A stretch of 64,000 nucleotides of DNA from Sphingomonas aquatilis (lineage in GTDB: Bacteria; Pseudomonadota; Alphaproteobacteria; Sphingomonadales; Sphingomonadaceae), in assembly GCF_014196115.1 (NCBI RefSeq), contig NZ_JACIDB010000001.1:1054001-1118000 (forward strand), given 5' to 3'. A program made the position numbers and the translations under genes. The notes beneath the pieces are model-generated. The model saw only the letters and a program-made list of their open reading frames with translations. It did no database searches and was not told the DNA's origin. Shown here in pieces: positions 44,060 to 53,110 of this stretch. Each line of letters starts with the position of its first letter. Position 1 is the stretch's first letter.

Positions 44060-44272
44060 GCTAAGCCGCGAAGACGCGAAGGGGTTTCGCGCAGAGGCGC
44101 AGAGGACGCAGAGCCGCCTGCGGCAATCCGGCCGCATGAGCGGCCAGCACATGTCGAGCGGTAGCGGTTGTGAAGGGACGCTCCGCGTCGAGCGTAACAC
44201 CTCTGCGCTCTCCGCGCCTCTGCGCGAACCAAATCCTCTTCGCGTCTTCGCGTCTTCGCGTGAATCAAACCT
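44060..44272. repeat. Inverted pair of the GCGAAGACGCGAAG repeat type
   Basis: The left arm (CTAAGCCGCGAAGACGCGAA through a GCGCAGAGGCGCAGAGGACG stretch) and the right arm (CTCTGCGCTCTCCGCGCCTC through TCTTCGCGTCTTCGCG) are inverted copies about 90 bp apart. They occupy nearly all of the glyQ-glyS gap. No gene is seen in it. Confidence 0.7.
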
Positions 44273-44290
44273 CTTCTTCGGCGCCGCCCA

Positions 44291-46633
44291 ATGACCGACT
44301 TCCTCCTCGAACTCCGCTCCGAAGAAATCCCCGCGCGTATGCAGGACAAGGCGCGGGAGGATCTCGCCCGCCTGTTCGCTGCCGAACTCGCCAAGGCCGG
44401 CCTCGCCGCCACAGAAACCGTCACCTACGCCACGCCGCGCCGCCTCGCGCTGATCGCGCGCGGCCTGCCGACCGAAACGCAGGCGGTCAGCGAAGAGCTG
44501 AAGGGCCCTAAGGCCAACGCCCCCGAACAGGCGCTCGCCGGCTTCCTGCGCAAGACCGGCCTGACGCGCGACCAGCTGACCGAGCGTGACGGCGTCCTCT
44601 ACGCCATCACCGAAAAGCCTGGCCGCGCCACCGCCGCCGTGCTCGCCGAAGCGATCCCGGCGATCGTCCGCGCCTTCCCCTGGCCGAAGTCGATGCGCTG
44701 GGGCGCTGCCTCCGCCTCGACCGAATCGCTGCGCTGGGTCCGCCCGCTGCACGGTATCGTCGCGCTGCTCGGCGAAACCCTCGTCGACGTCGAGATCGCC
44801 GGTATCCGCTCCGGCGTCGCCACCTACGGCCACCGCTTCCACCACCCGGGCCAGATCACCATCGGCTCGGCCGCGGATTACGTCGAAAAGCTGCGCGCCT
44901 GTCACGTCATCGTCGATCAGGACGAGCGCCGCGCGCTGATCCGTGACCGTGCCACCGCGCTCGCCGCCGATGCGGGCCTGACCCTCGTCGAAGACGAAGG
45001 CCTCGTCGCCGAAAACGCGGGCCTCACCGAATGGCCCGTGCCGCTGCTCGGCCGCTTCGACGCCGACTTCCTCAGCGTCCCGCCCGAGGTGATCCAGCTC
45101 ACCGCGCGCGTGAACCAGAAGTACTTCGTCTGCCGTTCGGCGGACGGCGCACTGGCCAACGCCTTCGTCTGTACCGCCAACATCGAAGCGACCGACGGCG
45201 GTGCGAAGATCGTCGAGGGCAATCGCAAGGTCCTCGCCGCCCGCCTGTCCGACGCGCGCTTCTTCTACGACACCGATCTGAAGACCCCGCTCGAGGAACA
45301 GGCCGCAAAGCTCTCGAACATCGTCTTCCACGAAAAGCTCGGCACCGTCGCCGACAAGGTCGACCGCGTCGCCAAACTCGCCCGCTGGCTGGTCGAAGAG
45401 GGTATCATCCAATCTCCCTCTCCCCTCGTGGGAGAGGGAAGGGGCCCGCTCGCGTCAGCGAGTGGGAAGGGTGAGGGGGACGCGGCAACTGTCGCGCCCC
45501 AAACTCCCCCTCACCCTTCCGCGCCTACGGCGCTCCCTCCCTCTCCCACAGGGGGAGAGGGACCGTCCCTCGCCGACATGGCCGAACGCGCCGCGCGCCT
45601 CGCCAAGGCGGACCTCGTCACCGGCATGGTCGGCGAATTCCCCGAACTCCAGGGCCTGATGGGCGGCTATTATGCCGCCGCCCAAGGCGAACCCCGCGAA
45701 GTCGCCGACGCCATCCGCGACCACTACAAGCCGGTAGGGCAGGGCGACGACGTGCCGACCGCGCCGGTGACGGTGGCGGTGTCGCTGGCGGACAAGCTGG
45801 ATACGCTGGTGGCGTTCTTCGCCGCCGGGGAGCAGCCTACCGGATCGAAGGATCCTTTTGCTATCCGCCGTGCCGCTCTGGCGATTTTGCGCACGCTTGA
45901 GACCGCAAATTTGCGGATGTCGATGGTTGAAGTACTTTCGGCAGGGTCCCGACCGATATTGCAGATGCTTTTGGACGATCCCTACCGAAGCGCCTATGAT
46001 CCGGTTGCACTCGTGCGTCATGGGTTCGAGACGCGTGTGCCTTATCTCTCTGATCCGGCAGAGGTCTTTGGGCCGGGGGCGTATTTTAGAACCAACGTAC
46101 TTTTAGGGCTGCCGTCTCTGGCAGGCTTCTTCGCCGACCGCCTCAAGGTCCAGCAACGCGAAGCCGGTGTCCGCCACGACCTGATCGACGCGGTGTTCGC
46201 ATTGGGTGGCGAGGACGACCTCGTCCGCCTGCTCGCCCGCGTCCACGCGCTGCAAGCTTTCGTTACCACCGACGACGGCGCCAATCTCCTCGCCGGCTAC
46301 AAGCGCGCCGCCAACATCCTCAAGAAGGAAGCCTATACCCCCGATACCGAGGGGAATCCGAAAACGCTGTCCTACACGCCCGAAAAGGCGGAGGCTGATC
46401 TGATCGCCGCGCTCGATTCGGCCGAACCTGCCGCCGCGGCTGCGGTTGCGGCCGAGGATTTCGAGCGCGCGATGGCGGCCCTCGCGTCGCTGCGCGCGCC
46501 GATCGATGCGTTCTTTGACAGTGTGACCGTCAACGATGCCGATCCGGCGAAGCGCGCCGCGCGCCTCGCGCTGCTCGCCCGTGTCCGCGCCGCGGTCCAC
46601 ACTGTCGCCGACTTTTCGAAAATCGAGGGGTAG
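44291..46633 (+). CDS. glyS: Glycyl-tRNA synthetase beta subunit with in-frame repeat insertion
   Basis: This tRNA-binding subunit of GlyRS has 780 residues, longer than the usual roughly 690-720. The standard parts are present: FLLELRSEEIPARMQ at the start, VRPLHGIVALLGE, FVVRS-type FVCTANIEATDGG and the anticodon-binding domain at the end. Residues 375-424 are encoded by a 150-bp palindromic repeat (see separate entry) and are Pro/Gly/Ser-rich, lying just before MAERAARLAKADLVTGMVGE, a surface-loop position. Downstream, bases about 45845-46110 have less GC-rich codons (for example CTT TTA GGG) than the rest. Both oddities leave the frame open. Confidence 0.95.
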   Translation: MTDFLLELRSEEIPARMQDKAREDLARLFAAELAKAGLAATETVTYATPRRLALIARGLPTETQAVSEELKGPKANAPEQALAGFLRKTGLTRDQLTERDGVLYAITEKPGRATAAVLAEAIPAIVRAFPWPKSMRWGAASASTESLRWVRPLHGIVALLGETLVDVEIAGIRSGVATYGHRFHHPGQITIGSAADYVEKLRACHVIVDQDERRALIRDRATALAADAGLTLVEDEGLVAENAGLTEWPVPLLGRFDADFLSVPPEVIQLTARVNQKYFVCRSADGALANAFVCTANIEATDGGAKIVEGNRKVLAARLSDARFFYDTDLKTPLEEQAAKLSNIVFHEKLGTVADKVDRVAKLARWLVEEGIIQSPSPLVGEGRGPLASASGKGEGDAATVAPQTPPHPSAPTALPPSPTGGEGPSLADMAERAARLAKADLVTGMVGEFPELQGLMGGYYAAAQGEPREVADAIRDHYKPVGQGDDVPTAPVTVAVSLADKLDTLVAFFAAGEQPTGSKDPFAIRRAALAILRTLETANLRMSMVEVLSAGSRPILQMLLDDPYRSAYDPVALVRHGFETRVPYLSDPAEVFGPGAYFRTNVLLGLPSLAGFFADRLKVQQREAGVRHDLIDAVFALGGEDDLVRLLARVHALQAFVTTDDGANLLAGYKRAANILKKEAYTPDTEGNPKTLSYTPEKAEADLIAALDSAEPAAAAAVAAEDFERAMAALASLRAPIDAFFDSVTVNDADPAKRAARLALLARVRAAVHTVADFSKIEG
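45413..45562. repeat. 150-bp palindromic repeat inside glyS
   Basis: The left arm (45413-45480) begins TCTCCCTCTCCCCTCGTGGG. The right arm (45505-45562) is its degenerate reverse complement ending GGGGGAGAGGGA. Each arm contains its own hairpin. Length is 150 bp, starting exactly on a codon boundary, so glyS stays in frame and gains 50 residues. The two-arm architecture matches the intergenic repeats of this window. Confidence 0.9.
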
Positions 46634-46670
46634 AAACCAAACCCCCACGCCTATTCCACATCGTCCACTT

Positions 46671-46682
46671 CCGAACGTTCGG
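46671..46682. promoter_or_regulatory. Perfect 12-bp palindrome upstream of ppdK
   Basis: CCGAACGTTCGG lies 56 bp before the ppdK start in the 104-bp glyS-ppdK gap. It could be an operator for a dimeric regulator; no regulator is identified and chance is possible. Confidence 0.35.
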
Positions 46683-46737
46683 TATGCTCTTTCCTCCCCG
46701 GGGATCAGGCCAACACGTCAGCTCTTAAGGACCAGCG

Positions 46738-49395
46738 ATGACCCAATACGTGTACCGTTTCGGTGGCGGAGTTTCGGACGGCGGAAAGGGCGACAAGAAT
46801 CTGCTCGGCGGCAAGGGCGCGAACCTTGCCGAAATGGCGTCGATCGGCCTGCCCGTGCCCCCCGGCTTCACGATCAGCACCGCCATGTGTACGCGCTACT
46901 ACGAAGAGGGTGAGCAATTCCCGCAGTCGCTGCGCGACGAAGTGGCGCAAGGTATCGCCCATATCGAAGGGGTTACCGGCAAGAGCTTCGGCGACGCGTC
47001 AAATCCGTTGCTCGTGTCCGTCCGCTCCGGTGCCCGCGTCTCGATGCCGGGCATGATGGACACCGTCCTCAACCTCGGCCTCAACGACACGACCGTGGAG
47101 GGCCTCGCGACCAAGTCCGGCGACGAACGCTTCGCCTGGGACAGCTACCGCCGCTTCATCCAGATGTACGCGGACGTCGTGCTCGAACTCGACCACGGCG
47201 CCTTCGAAGAGGCGCTGGAGATCGCCAAGGAAGACAACGGCTTCACGCTGGACACCGAACTGTCCGCCAGCGATCTCAAGGCTTTGGTCGCCGAATATAA
47301 GAGCCTGGTCGAGAAGGAATGGGGCAAGCCCTTCCCGCAGGACGTGCATGACCAATTGTGGGGCGCGGTCGGTGCGGTGTTCGGATCGTGGCAGTCCGAA
47401 CGCGCCAAGGTCTATCGCCGCCTCAACGACATTCCCGCCGACTGGGGCACCGCGGTCAACGTGCAGGCGATGGTCTTCGGCAACATGGGCGACACGTCCG
47501 CCACCGGCGTCGCCTTCACCCGCGATCCCTCGACCGGCGCCAACGCCTATTACGGCGAATTCCTGATCAACGCGCAGGGCGAGGACGTCGTCGCCGGCAT
47601 CCGCACGCCGCAATATCTCACCAAGACCGCGCGCGAAGAGGCCGGCGCCAAGCCCGCCTCGATGGAAGAGGCGATGCCCGAGGTGTATGCCGAGCTGGCG
47701 GCGGTCTTCGACCGGCTCGAAAAGCATTATCGGGACATGCAGGACATCGAGTTCACGGTCGAACAGGCCAAGCTCTGGATGCTCCAGACCCGCTCGGGCA
47801 AGCGCACCGCGAAGGCCGCATTGAAGATCGCGGTCGACATGGCGAGCGAAGGGCTCATCACCCGCGAAGAGGCGATCCTGCGCGTCGATCCGATGGCGCT
47901 CGATCAATTGCTCCACCCGACGCTCGACCCCGACGCCCCGCGCGACGTGATCGCCAAGGGCCTGCCCGCCTCGCCGGGCGCGGCGTCCGGTGCAGTCGTG
48001 TTCGATGCCGACACCGCCGAAAAGCGCAAGGCGGCGGGCAACAAGGTCATCCTCGTCCGCGTCGAAACGAGCCCGGAGGATATCCACGGTATGCACGCCG
48101 CGGAGGGCATCCTCACCGCCCGCGGCGGCATGACCAGCCACGCCGCCGTCGTCGCGCGCGGCATGGGCCGTCCTTGCGTCTCGGGCGCCGGATCGCTCTC
48201 GATCTCGGCCAAGGACAAGGTAATGAAGGTTGCCGGTCGCGAGATTCGCGAAGGCGACGTCATCACCATCGACGGCGCGTCGGGTGAGGTGATGTTCGGC
48301 GCGGTCGCTACCGTGCAGCCCGAGCTCGCCGGCGACTTCGGCACGCTGATGGAATGGGCCGACGGGGTGCGTCGCCTGAAGGTGCGCGCCAACGCCGAAA
48401 CCCCGCTCGACTGCCAGACCGCACGCGATTTCGGCGCGGAAGGCGTCGGCCTGTGCCGCACCGAGCATATGTTCTTCGACGCCGACCGCATCACTGCGGT
48501 CCGCCAGATGATCCTCGCCGACAGCGAGACCGGCCGCCGCGCTGCGCTCGCCAAGCTGCTCCCTGCGCAGCGTAGCGACTTCACCGCGATCTTCGAGGTG
48601 ATGGCGGGCCTGCCGGTGACGGTGCGCCTGCTCGACCCGCCGCTGCACGAATTCCTGCCACATGAGGAAAACGAATTCGCCGAAGTGGCCGCGGCGGCCG
48701 ACGTTGACGTCGAGGTGCTCAAGCGCCGCGCCGCCGAGCTGCACGAATTCAACCCGATGCTCGGCCACCGCGGCTGTCGGCTGGGCGTCACCTATCCCGA
48801 AATCTACGAAACCCAGGCGCGCGCGATCTTCGAAGCGGCGCTCGACGTCGCCGACAAATCGGGGGCGGCGCCGATCCCCGAGGTCATGATCCCGCTCGTC
48901 GCCACCAAGCGCGAGCTCGATCTGATGAAGGCGGTGGTCGATCAGGCGGCGCAGGCGGTGTTCACAGAACGTGGCAAGACCATCGACTATCTTGTTGGAA
49001 CGATGATCGAATTGCCCCGCGCCGCGCTGAAGGCAGGCGAGATCGCAGAGACGGGCGAATTCTTCTCCTTCGGCACCAACGACCTGACGCAGACGACGCT
49101 GGGCGTCAGCCGAGACGACGCCGCCCGCTTCCTCGGCGCCTATGTCGAAAAGGGCATCTACGCCAAGGACCCGTTCGTCAGCCTAGATGTCGAGGGCGTC
49201 GGCGAGCTGGTCGAGCTGGCGGCCGAGCGCGGGCGCAAGACGCGCCCCGGCATCAAGCTCGGCATCTGCGGCGAACACGGCGGCGACCCGGCGAGCATCG
49301 CCTTCTGCGAAAAGGTCGGCCTCGATTACGTCTCGGCAAGCCCCTACCGCGTGCCGATCGCGCGCCTCGCAGCGGCGCAGGCGGCACTGAAGTAA
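46738..49395 (+). CDS. ppdK: Pyruvate, phosphate dikinase
   Basis: This enzyme interconverts pyruvate, ATP and phosphate with PEP, AMP and pyrophosphate. At 885 residues it shows the full layout: N-terminal ATP-grasp domain (GGKGANLAEMA, MPGMMDTVLNLGLND), central swivelling phospho-His domain (GGMTSHAAVVARGMG, His carrying phosphate in TSHAAVV; GRPCVSG) and C-terminal PEP/pyruvate TIM barrel (GLCRTEHMFF, GTNDLTQTTLG, GICGEHGGDP). Upstream lies a 12-bp palindrome; downstream, a repeat. A regulatory kinase/phosphatase partner is not in the window. Confidence 0.97.
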   Translation: MTQYVYRFGGGVSDGGKGDKNLLGGKGANLAEMASIGLPVPPGFTISTAMCTRYYEEGEQFPQSLRDEVAQGIAHIEGVTGKSFGDASNPLLVSVRSGARVSMPGMMDTVLNLGLNDTTVEGLATKSGDERFAWDSYRRFIQMYADVVLELDHGAFEEALEIAKEDNGFTLDTELSASDLKALVAEYKSLVEKEWGKPFPQDVHDQLWGAVGAVFGSWQSERAKVYRRLNDIPADWGTAVNVQAMVFGNMGDTSATGVAFTRDPSTGANAYYGEFLINAQGEDVVAGIRTPQYLTKTAREEAGAKPASMEEAMPEVYAELAAVFDRLEKHYRDMQDIEFTVEQAKLWMLQTRSGKRTAKAALKIAVDMASEGLITREEAILRVDPMALDQLLHPTLDPDAPRDVIAKGLPASPGAASGAVVFDADTAEKRKAAGNKVILVRVETSPEDIHGMHAAEGILTARGGMTSHAAVVARGMGRPCVSGAGSLSISAKDKVMKVAGREIREGDVITIDGASGEVMFGAVATVQPELAGDFGTLMEWADGVRRLKVRANAETPLDCQTARDFGAEGVGLCRTEHMFFDADRITAVRQMILADSETGRRAALAKLLPAQRSDFTAIFEVMAGLPVTVRLLDPPLHEFLPHEENEFAEVAAAADVDVEVLKRRAAELHEFNPMLGHRGCRLGVTYPEIYETQARAIFEAALDVADKSGAAPIPEVMIPLVATKRELDLMKAVVDQAAQAVFTERGKTIDYLVGTMIELPRAALKAGEIAETGEFFSFGTNDLTQTTLGVSRDDAARFLGAYVEKGIYAKDPFVSLDVEGVGELVELAAERGRKTRPGIKLGICGEHGGDPASIAFCEKVGLDYVSASPYRVPIARLAAAQAALK

Positions 49396-49405
49396 ACCTG
49401 TTCAC

Positions 49406-49489
49406 GTCACGCCGGCCGAAGAGCCGGGGTCCCGCTTTTGCCCTGGCTAAGAGGAAGAAGCGGGACCCCGGGGCAAGCCCGGGGTGACG
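49406..49489. repeat. Paired inverted repeat of the GTCACCCCGG family
   Basis: GTCACGCCGGCCGAAGAGCC with CGGGGTCCCGCTT on the left and AAGCGGGACCCCGGGGCAAG with CCCGGGGTGAC on the right pair over about 84 bp. They lie just after the ppdK stop and could also act as a transcription stop. Confidence 0.8.
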
Positions 49490-49580
49490 GCCCCCACAGC
49501 AAACCTGAAACCTCATTCAGGTTTGCTTGACCCCGCGCCGTCGGCCCCGCTATCGCCGCGGCAACGACAGGAGAGAGGCG

Positions 49581-50288
49581 TTGAAGAAGCTCTATCCCGA
49601 TGCCGCCGCGGCCCTCGAAGGCCTGCTGCATGACGGCATGACGATCTGCGCCGGCGGCTTCGGCCTGTGCGGCATTCCCGAACGGCTGATCGACGCGATC
49701 CAGGCCTCGGGCGTCAAGGATCTGACGATCGCCAGCAACAATGCCGGCATCGACGGCGAAGGCCTCGGCAAGCTGCTGCGCAGCCGCCAGGTCAAGAAGA
49801 TGATCTCGAGCTACGTCGGCGAAAACAAGGAGTTCGAGCGTCAGTATCTTTCCGGCGAGCTGGAGGTGGAGTTCTGCCCGCAGGGCACGCTCGCCGAACG
49901 CTGCCGGGCAGGGGGCGCGGGCATCCCCGGCTTCTACACCAAGACCGGCGTCGGCACGCTGGTGGCCGAGGGCAAGGAGGTGAAGACCTTCGACGGACAG
50001 GATTACATCCTCGAACGCGGCATCCGCGCCGACCTCAGCATCATCAAGGGGTGGAAGGCGGACGAAAGCGGCAACCTCATCTTCCGCAAGACCGCGCGCA
50101 ACTTCAACCAGCCGATGGCCACCGCCGGCAGGATCTGCGTCGCCGAGGTCGAAGAGGTGGTGCCGGTCGGCAGCCTCGACCCCGATCACATCCATCTGCC
50201 CGGCATCTACGTGAAGCGGATGATCGTCGGCAGCCCTTACGACAAGAAGATCGAGTTCCGCACCGTCCGCGAGCGGGAGAGCGCATGA
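49581..50288 (+). CDS. scoA: 3-oxoacid CoA-transferase subunit A
   Basis: This 235-residue alpha subunit of a succinyl-CoA:3-ketoacid (or acetate:acetoacetyl) CoA-transferase is used in ketone-body and polyhydroxybutyrate turnover. Markers are [34 protein letters not shown], and [15 protein letters not shown]. The start is TTG 49581 with AGGAGAGAGG eight bases before it; no ATG fits. It overlaps the acid phosphatase gene by 4 bp. The beta subunit lies two genes downstream. Confidence 0.93.
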   Translation: MKKLYPDAAAALEGLLHDGMTICAGGFGLCGIPERLIDAIQASGVKDLTIASNNAGIDGEGLGKLLRSRQVKKMISSYVGENKEFERQYLSGELEVEFCPQGTLAERCRAGGAGIPGFYTKTGVGTLVAEGKEVKTFDGQDYILERGIRADLSIIKGWKADESGNLIFRKTARNFNQPMATAGRICVAEVEEVVPVGSLDPDHIHLPGIYVKRMIVGSPYDKKIEFRTVRERESA

Positions 50289-51229
50289 TGCGCCGTTTGG
50301 TCCTCGCGCTGGCCACCACGGCGCTGCTGACGGCCTGTGGCGGGCGCGGCGAACGCGTGGCGACGCTGCCCGCGCCGGGGCAGACCTACACCGCCGACGG
50401 CAAGGTCGTGCAGATCACCCGGCTTAAGGCGCTGCCAGCGCCGGGCTCTGCCGTCGGCGCCGATACGGCCGTCGTCCCGCCGCAGTTCCAGTTCCTCTAC
50501 GGTTCGGGCGAAGCGCTGGCGCTCAGCCGGCAGGCGTTCCGCGCGCTCGTTTCCTACGCCACCTATCGCAAGGCGGCGGGCGACAGCGTCGTCCTCGCAC
50601 CCAACGCCACGCTCGCCGCGCCGAGCTGGACCGCCTGCTCCGGCAAGCCGCGCGCGGCCGTGTTCGACGCGGACGAAACCGTGATCCTCAATCTCGGGGT
50701 CGAGGCATTGGCGGCACGCGATCCCGCCGCCCCCTTCGATGCCGCGCAATGGGCGCGATGGGAGCGGACGGGCGCCAAGGCCGTCGTGGCGGCTCCCGGC
50801 GCGATCGAGGCCTTCGCCGCGCTGCGCGCCGCCAACATCGCGATCATCATCAACACCAATCGCGATGCCTCCACCGCGCCGGGCACGGTCGCCACGCTGA
50901 AGGCTGCCGGTCTCGGTGACTTCACGCCGGGGGACAATCTGTTCCTGCGCCAGGGCATCAACGGCAAGGACGCACGCCGCGCCGCGATTGCGCAGCGCTA
51001 TTGCGTCGTCGCGATGGCGGGCGATCAGCTCGGCGATTTCAGCGACCTGTTCGGTGCGATCGCCTCTCCGGCGGACCGTCGTCGCGCCACGGATGCGGGC
51101 GCGATCGGCGAGATGTGGGGCAATGGCTGGTTCGTCCTGCCCAATCCCGTCTACGGCACCGGGCTGAAGGGCGGCTTCGACGAGGTCTTCCCGGCCGACA
51201 AGCGCTGGGTCGACGGGGGTGCGCGATGA
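50285..51229 (+). CDS. Acid phosphatase lipoprotein of the HAD class
   Basis: This 314-residue protein has a lipoprotein signal ([14 protein letters not shown], lipobox Cys). Its HAD core has motif [12 protein letters not shown], motif II NTNRD and motif [15 protein letters not shown], as in class B/C acid phosphatases such as e(P4)/OlpA. It would be periplasmic or outer-membrane anchored and hydrolyse phosphomonoesters such as nucleotides. Placed inside the CoA-transferase gene set with 4-bp overlaps on both sides. Confidence 0.88.
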   Translation: MMRRLVLALATTALLTACGGRGERVATLPAPGQTYTADGKVVQITRLKALPAPGSAVGADTAVVPPQFQFLYGSGEALALSRQAFRALVSYATYRKAAGDSVVLAPNATLAAPSWTACSGKPRAAVFDADETVILNLGVEALAARDPAAPFDAAQWARWERTGAKAVVAAPGAIEAFAALRAANIAIIINTNRDASTAPGTVATLKAAGLGDFTPGDNLFLRQGINGKDARRAAIAQRYCVVAMAGDQLGDFSDLFGAIASPADRRRATDAGAIGEMWGNGWFVLPNPVYGTGLKGGFDEVFPADKRWVDGGAR

Positions 51230-51543
51230 GCGACAAGCCCGTTCCGATGAACCTCGATCGCTACGCCGACATGATCGGCGGCAGTGCCGAATTCCTGCGC
51301 GTCTGGGCCAAGCAGGACGGCCCCGTCACCTGCTTCGTCAATCCGGTGCCGATCGGGCCGGATCCCTTCGCCTTCGGCCTCGCCATGGTCGATTGCGTCC
51401 GCCACGCCGCCAGGGCCTATGCCCGTGCGGTGAACATCGACGAGGAGGCAGCGCTCGCGCGCATCTGGGAAGGGCTGGATGCCGAGCGCGCTGCGCCCAC
51501 GACCGATCCGATCTCCATCACCGCCAACAGGGATGTGCATTAA
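51226..51543 (+). CDS. Small conserved protein, DUF5076-like
   Basis: This 105-residue soluble protein has no signal or TM segment. It carries the blocks [40 protein letters not shown] and [21 protein letters not shown] associate this pattern with DUF5076 from memory; the role is unknown. It overlaps the acid phosphatase stop and scoB start (by 4 bp and 1 bp), so it is part of the same transcript. Confidence 0.75.
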   Translation: MSDKPVPMNLDRYADMIGGSAEFLRVWAKQDGPVTCFVNPVPIGPDPFAFGLAMVDCVRHAARAYARAVNIDEEAALARIWEGLDAERAAPTTDPISITANRDVH

Positions 51544-52184
51544 TGGCTTGGGACCGCAATCAGATGGCGGCACGCGCCGCGCAGGAACTGCGTGACGGCT
51601 ATTACGTCAACCTCGGCATCGGCATCCCGACGCTGGTCGCCAACAACATCCCCGCCGGCATGACCGTGACGCTGCAGAGCGAGAACGGCATGCTCGGCAT
51701 CGGACCGTTCCCCTATGACGACGAGGTCGATCCCGATCTGATCAACGCCGGCAAGCAGACGATCAGCGAACTGCCGCAATCCGCCTATTTCGGCAGCGAA
51801 CAAAGCTTCGCGATGATCCGCGGCGGGCATATCGACCTGACCGTGCTGGGCGCGATGGAGGTCAGCGAGGGTGGCGACATCGCCAACTGGATGATCCCCG
51901 GCAAGATGATCAAGGGAATGGGCGGCGCGATGGACCTCGTCGCCGGCGTCAAGCAGATCATCGTCGTGATGGACCACAATGCCAAGGATGGCAGCCCGAA
52001 GTTCATCCCCGCCTGCACGCTGCCGCTGACGGGCAAGAACGTCGTCGACATGATCGTCACCGACCTCGCCGTCTTCCGGCGGCCCGATCACGATTCGCGC
52101 TTCCAGCTGGTCGAACTCGCACCCGGCGTGACCGCTGACGAGGTCGCGGCCAAGACGACGGCTGCTTATCAGGTGGCGCTGTAA
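51543..52184 (+). CDS. scoB: 3-oxoacid CoA-transferase subunit B
   Basis: This 213-residue beta subunit carries the catalytic Glu in [11 protein letters not shown]. Other blocks are [37 protein letters not shown] and [14 protein letters not shown]. Together with scoA (49581) it forms the enzyme, although the genes are separated by two unrelated genes. ATG 51543 overlaps the preceding stop by one base. Confidence 0.95.
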   Translation: MAWDRNQMAARAAQELRDGYYVNLGIGIPTLVANNIPAGMTVTLQSENGMLGIGPFPYDDEVDPDLINAGKQTISELPQSAYFGSEQSFAMIRGGHIDLTVLGAMEVSEGGDIANWMIPGKMIKGMGGAMDLVAGVKQIIVVMDHNAKDGSPKFIPACTLPLTGKNVVDMIVTDLAVFRRPDHDSRFQLVELAPGVTADEVAAKTTAAYQVAL

Positions 52185-52222
52185 CGATCGGCACGCTGCG
52201 CCCGGACGCCTGAGGAGGGACG

Positions 52223-53110
52223 ATGCGCTGGCTGATCGGGATCGGGTTGATCGGGCTGATCGTCGGCATCCTCTACGCGACCGTGTCCGGGCCGCGATGG
52301 CTGAGTATAGCTGATGGCGTGATGGGCGGTGGCCGCGGGGTCGAGCGGGTCGCGGACGGCGTGCCGTTCGGGTCGCACGGGCAGACGCTCGACGTGTGGC
52401 GGCCCAGCGGGGCAGCGAGCCGGCGGCCCGTCGTGATCTTCATCTATGGCGGCGGCTGGGTGAATGGCGACCGTGCCGCCTATGCCTTCGCCGCACGCGC
52501 CTTCGCCAAGGCAGGCTTCGTCGTGGTGGTGCCCGATTATCGCAAGGTGCCGGGCGTGCGCTTCCCGGCCTTCGTTCAGGACGGCGCCGATGCGCTGCGC
52601 TGGGTGCATGATCACGTCGCGCAATACGGCGGCGATCCGGAGCGGATCGCGGTCGCGGGTCATTCGGCCGGCGCCTATAATGCGGTGATGCTGGCGATCG
52701 ACCCACGCTGGCTGCGCGACGTCGGTCTGGCGCCCGATACGATCAAGGCGGTGGTGGGGCTGTGTGGCCCGTACGACTTCTTCCCGTTCGATTCGAAGCG
52801 ATCGATCGACGCTTTCACAGGCGTAGTTGATGGCCCCGCAACACAGCCGGTCCACTATGCCCGCCCCGGATTGCCGCCCATGCTGCTGGTGACGGGCAGC
52901 GCCGACACGCAAGTGAAGCCGCGCAACGCCATCGCGTTGGCGCAGCGGTTGCAAGCGGCGGGTGCGCCGGTGGAGCTACGCAACTATAGCGGCCTCAGCC
53001 ACGAGGACGTCGTCATGGCGCTCTCGGTGCCGTTCCGCGGCAAGGCGCCGGTGCTGCACGACAGCGTCGCGTTCCTGGATCGGATGTTGGGGACGGGGAG
53101 GGTGCCATGA
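52223..53110 (+). CDS. Alpha/beta hydrolase (carboxylesterase-like)
   Basis: This 295-residue protein has an N-terminal hydrophobic stretch (residues 1-20, IGIGLIGLIVGILYA) acting as signal or anchor. The hydrolase core has an oxyanion-hole IYGGGWVNGD, nucleophile elbow GHSAGAYN (Ser in GHSAG) and a C-terminal His in LSHEDVVMA. Like other esterase/lipase enzymes of the HSL/BD-FAE type it should cleave carboxyl esters; substrate unknown. Coupled with the GST gene by a 4-bp overlap. Confidence 0.88.
   Translation: MRWLIGIGLIGLIVGILYATVSGPRWLSIADGVMGGGRGVERVADGVPFGSHGQTLDVWRPSGAASRRPVVIFIYGGGWVNGDRAAYAFAARAFAKAGFVVVVPDYRKVPGVRFPAFVQDGADALRWVHDHVAQYGGDPERIAVAGHSAGAYNAVMLAIDPRWLRDVGLAPDTIKAVVGLCGPYDFFPFDSKRSIDAFTGVVDGPATQPVHYARPGLPPMLLVTGSADTQVKPRNAIALAQRLQAAGAPVELRNYSGLSHEDVVMALSVPFRGKAPVLHDSVAFLDRMLGTGRVP

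Noticed and set aside
49581..52184. scoA and scoB as two separate single-subunit transferases
   Set aside because: Their sequences are the typical alpha and beta subunits, and the catalytic Glu is only in scoB, so they form one enzyme despite the intervening genes.
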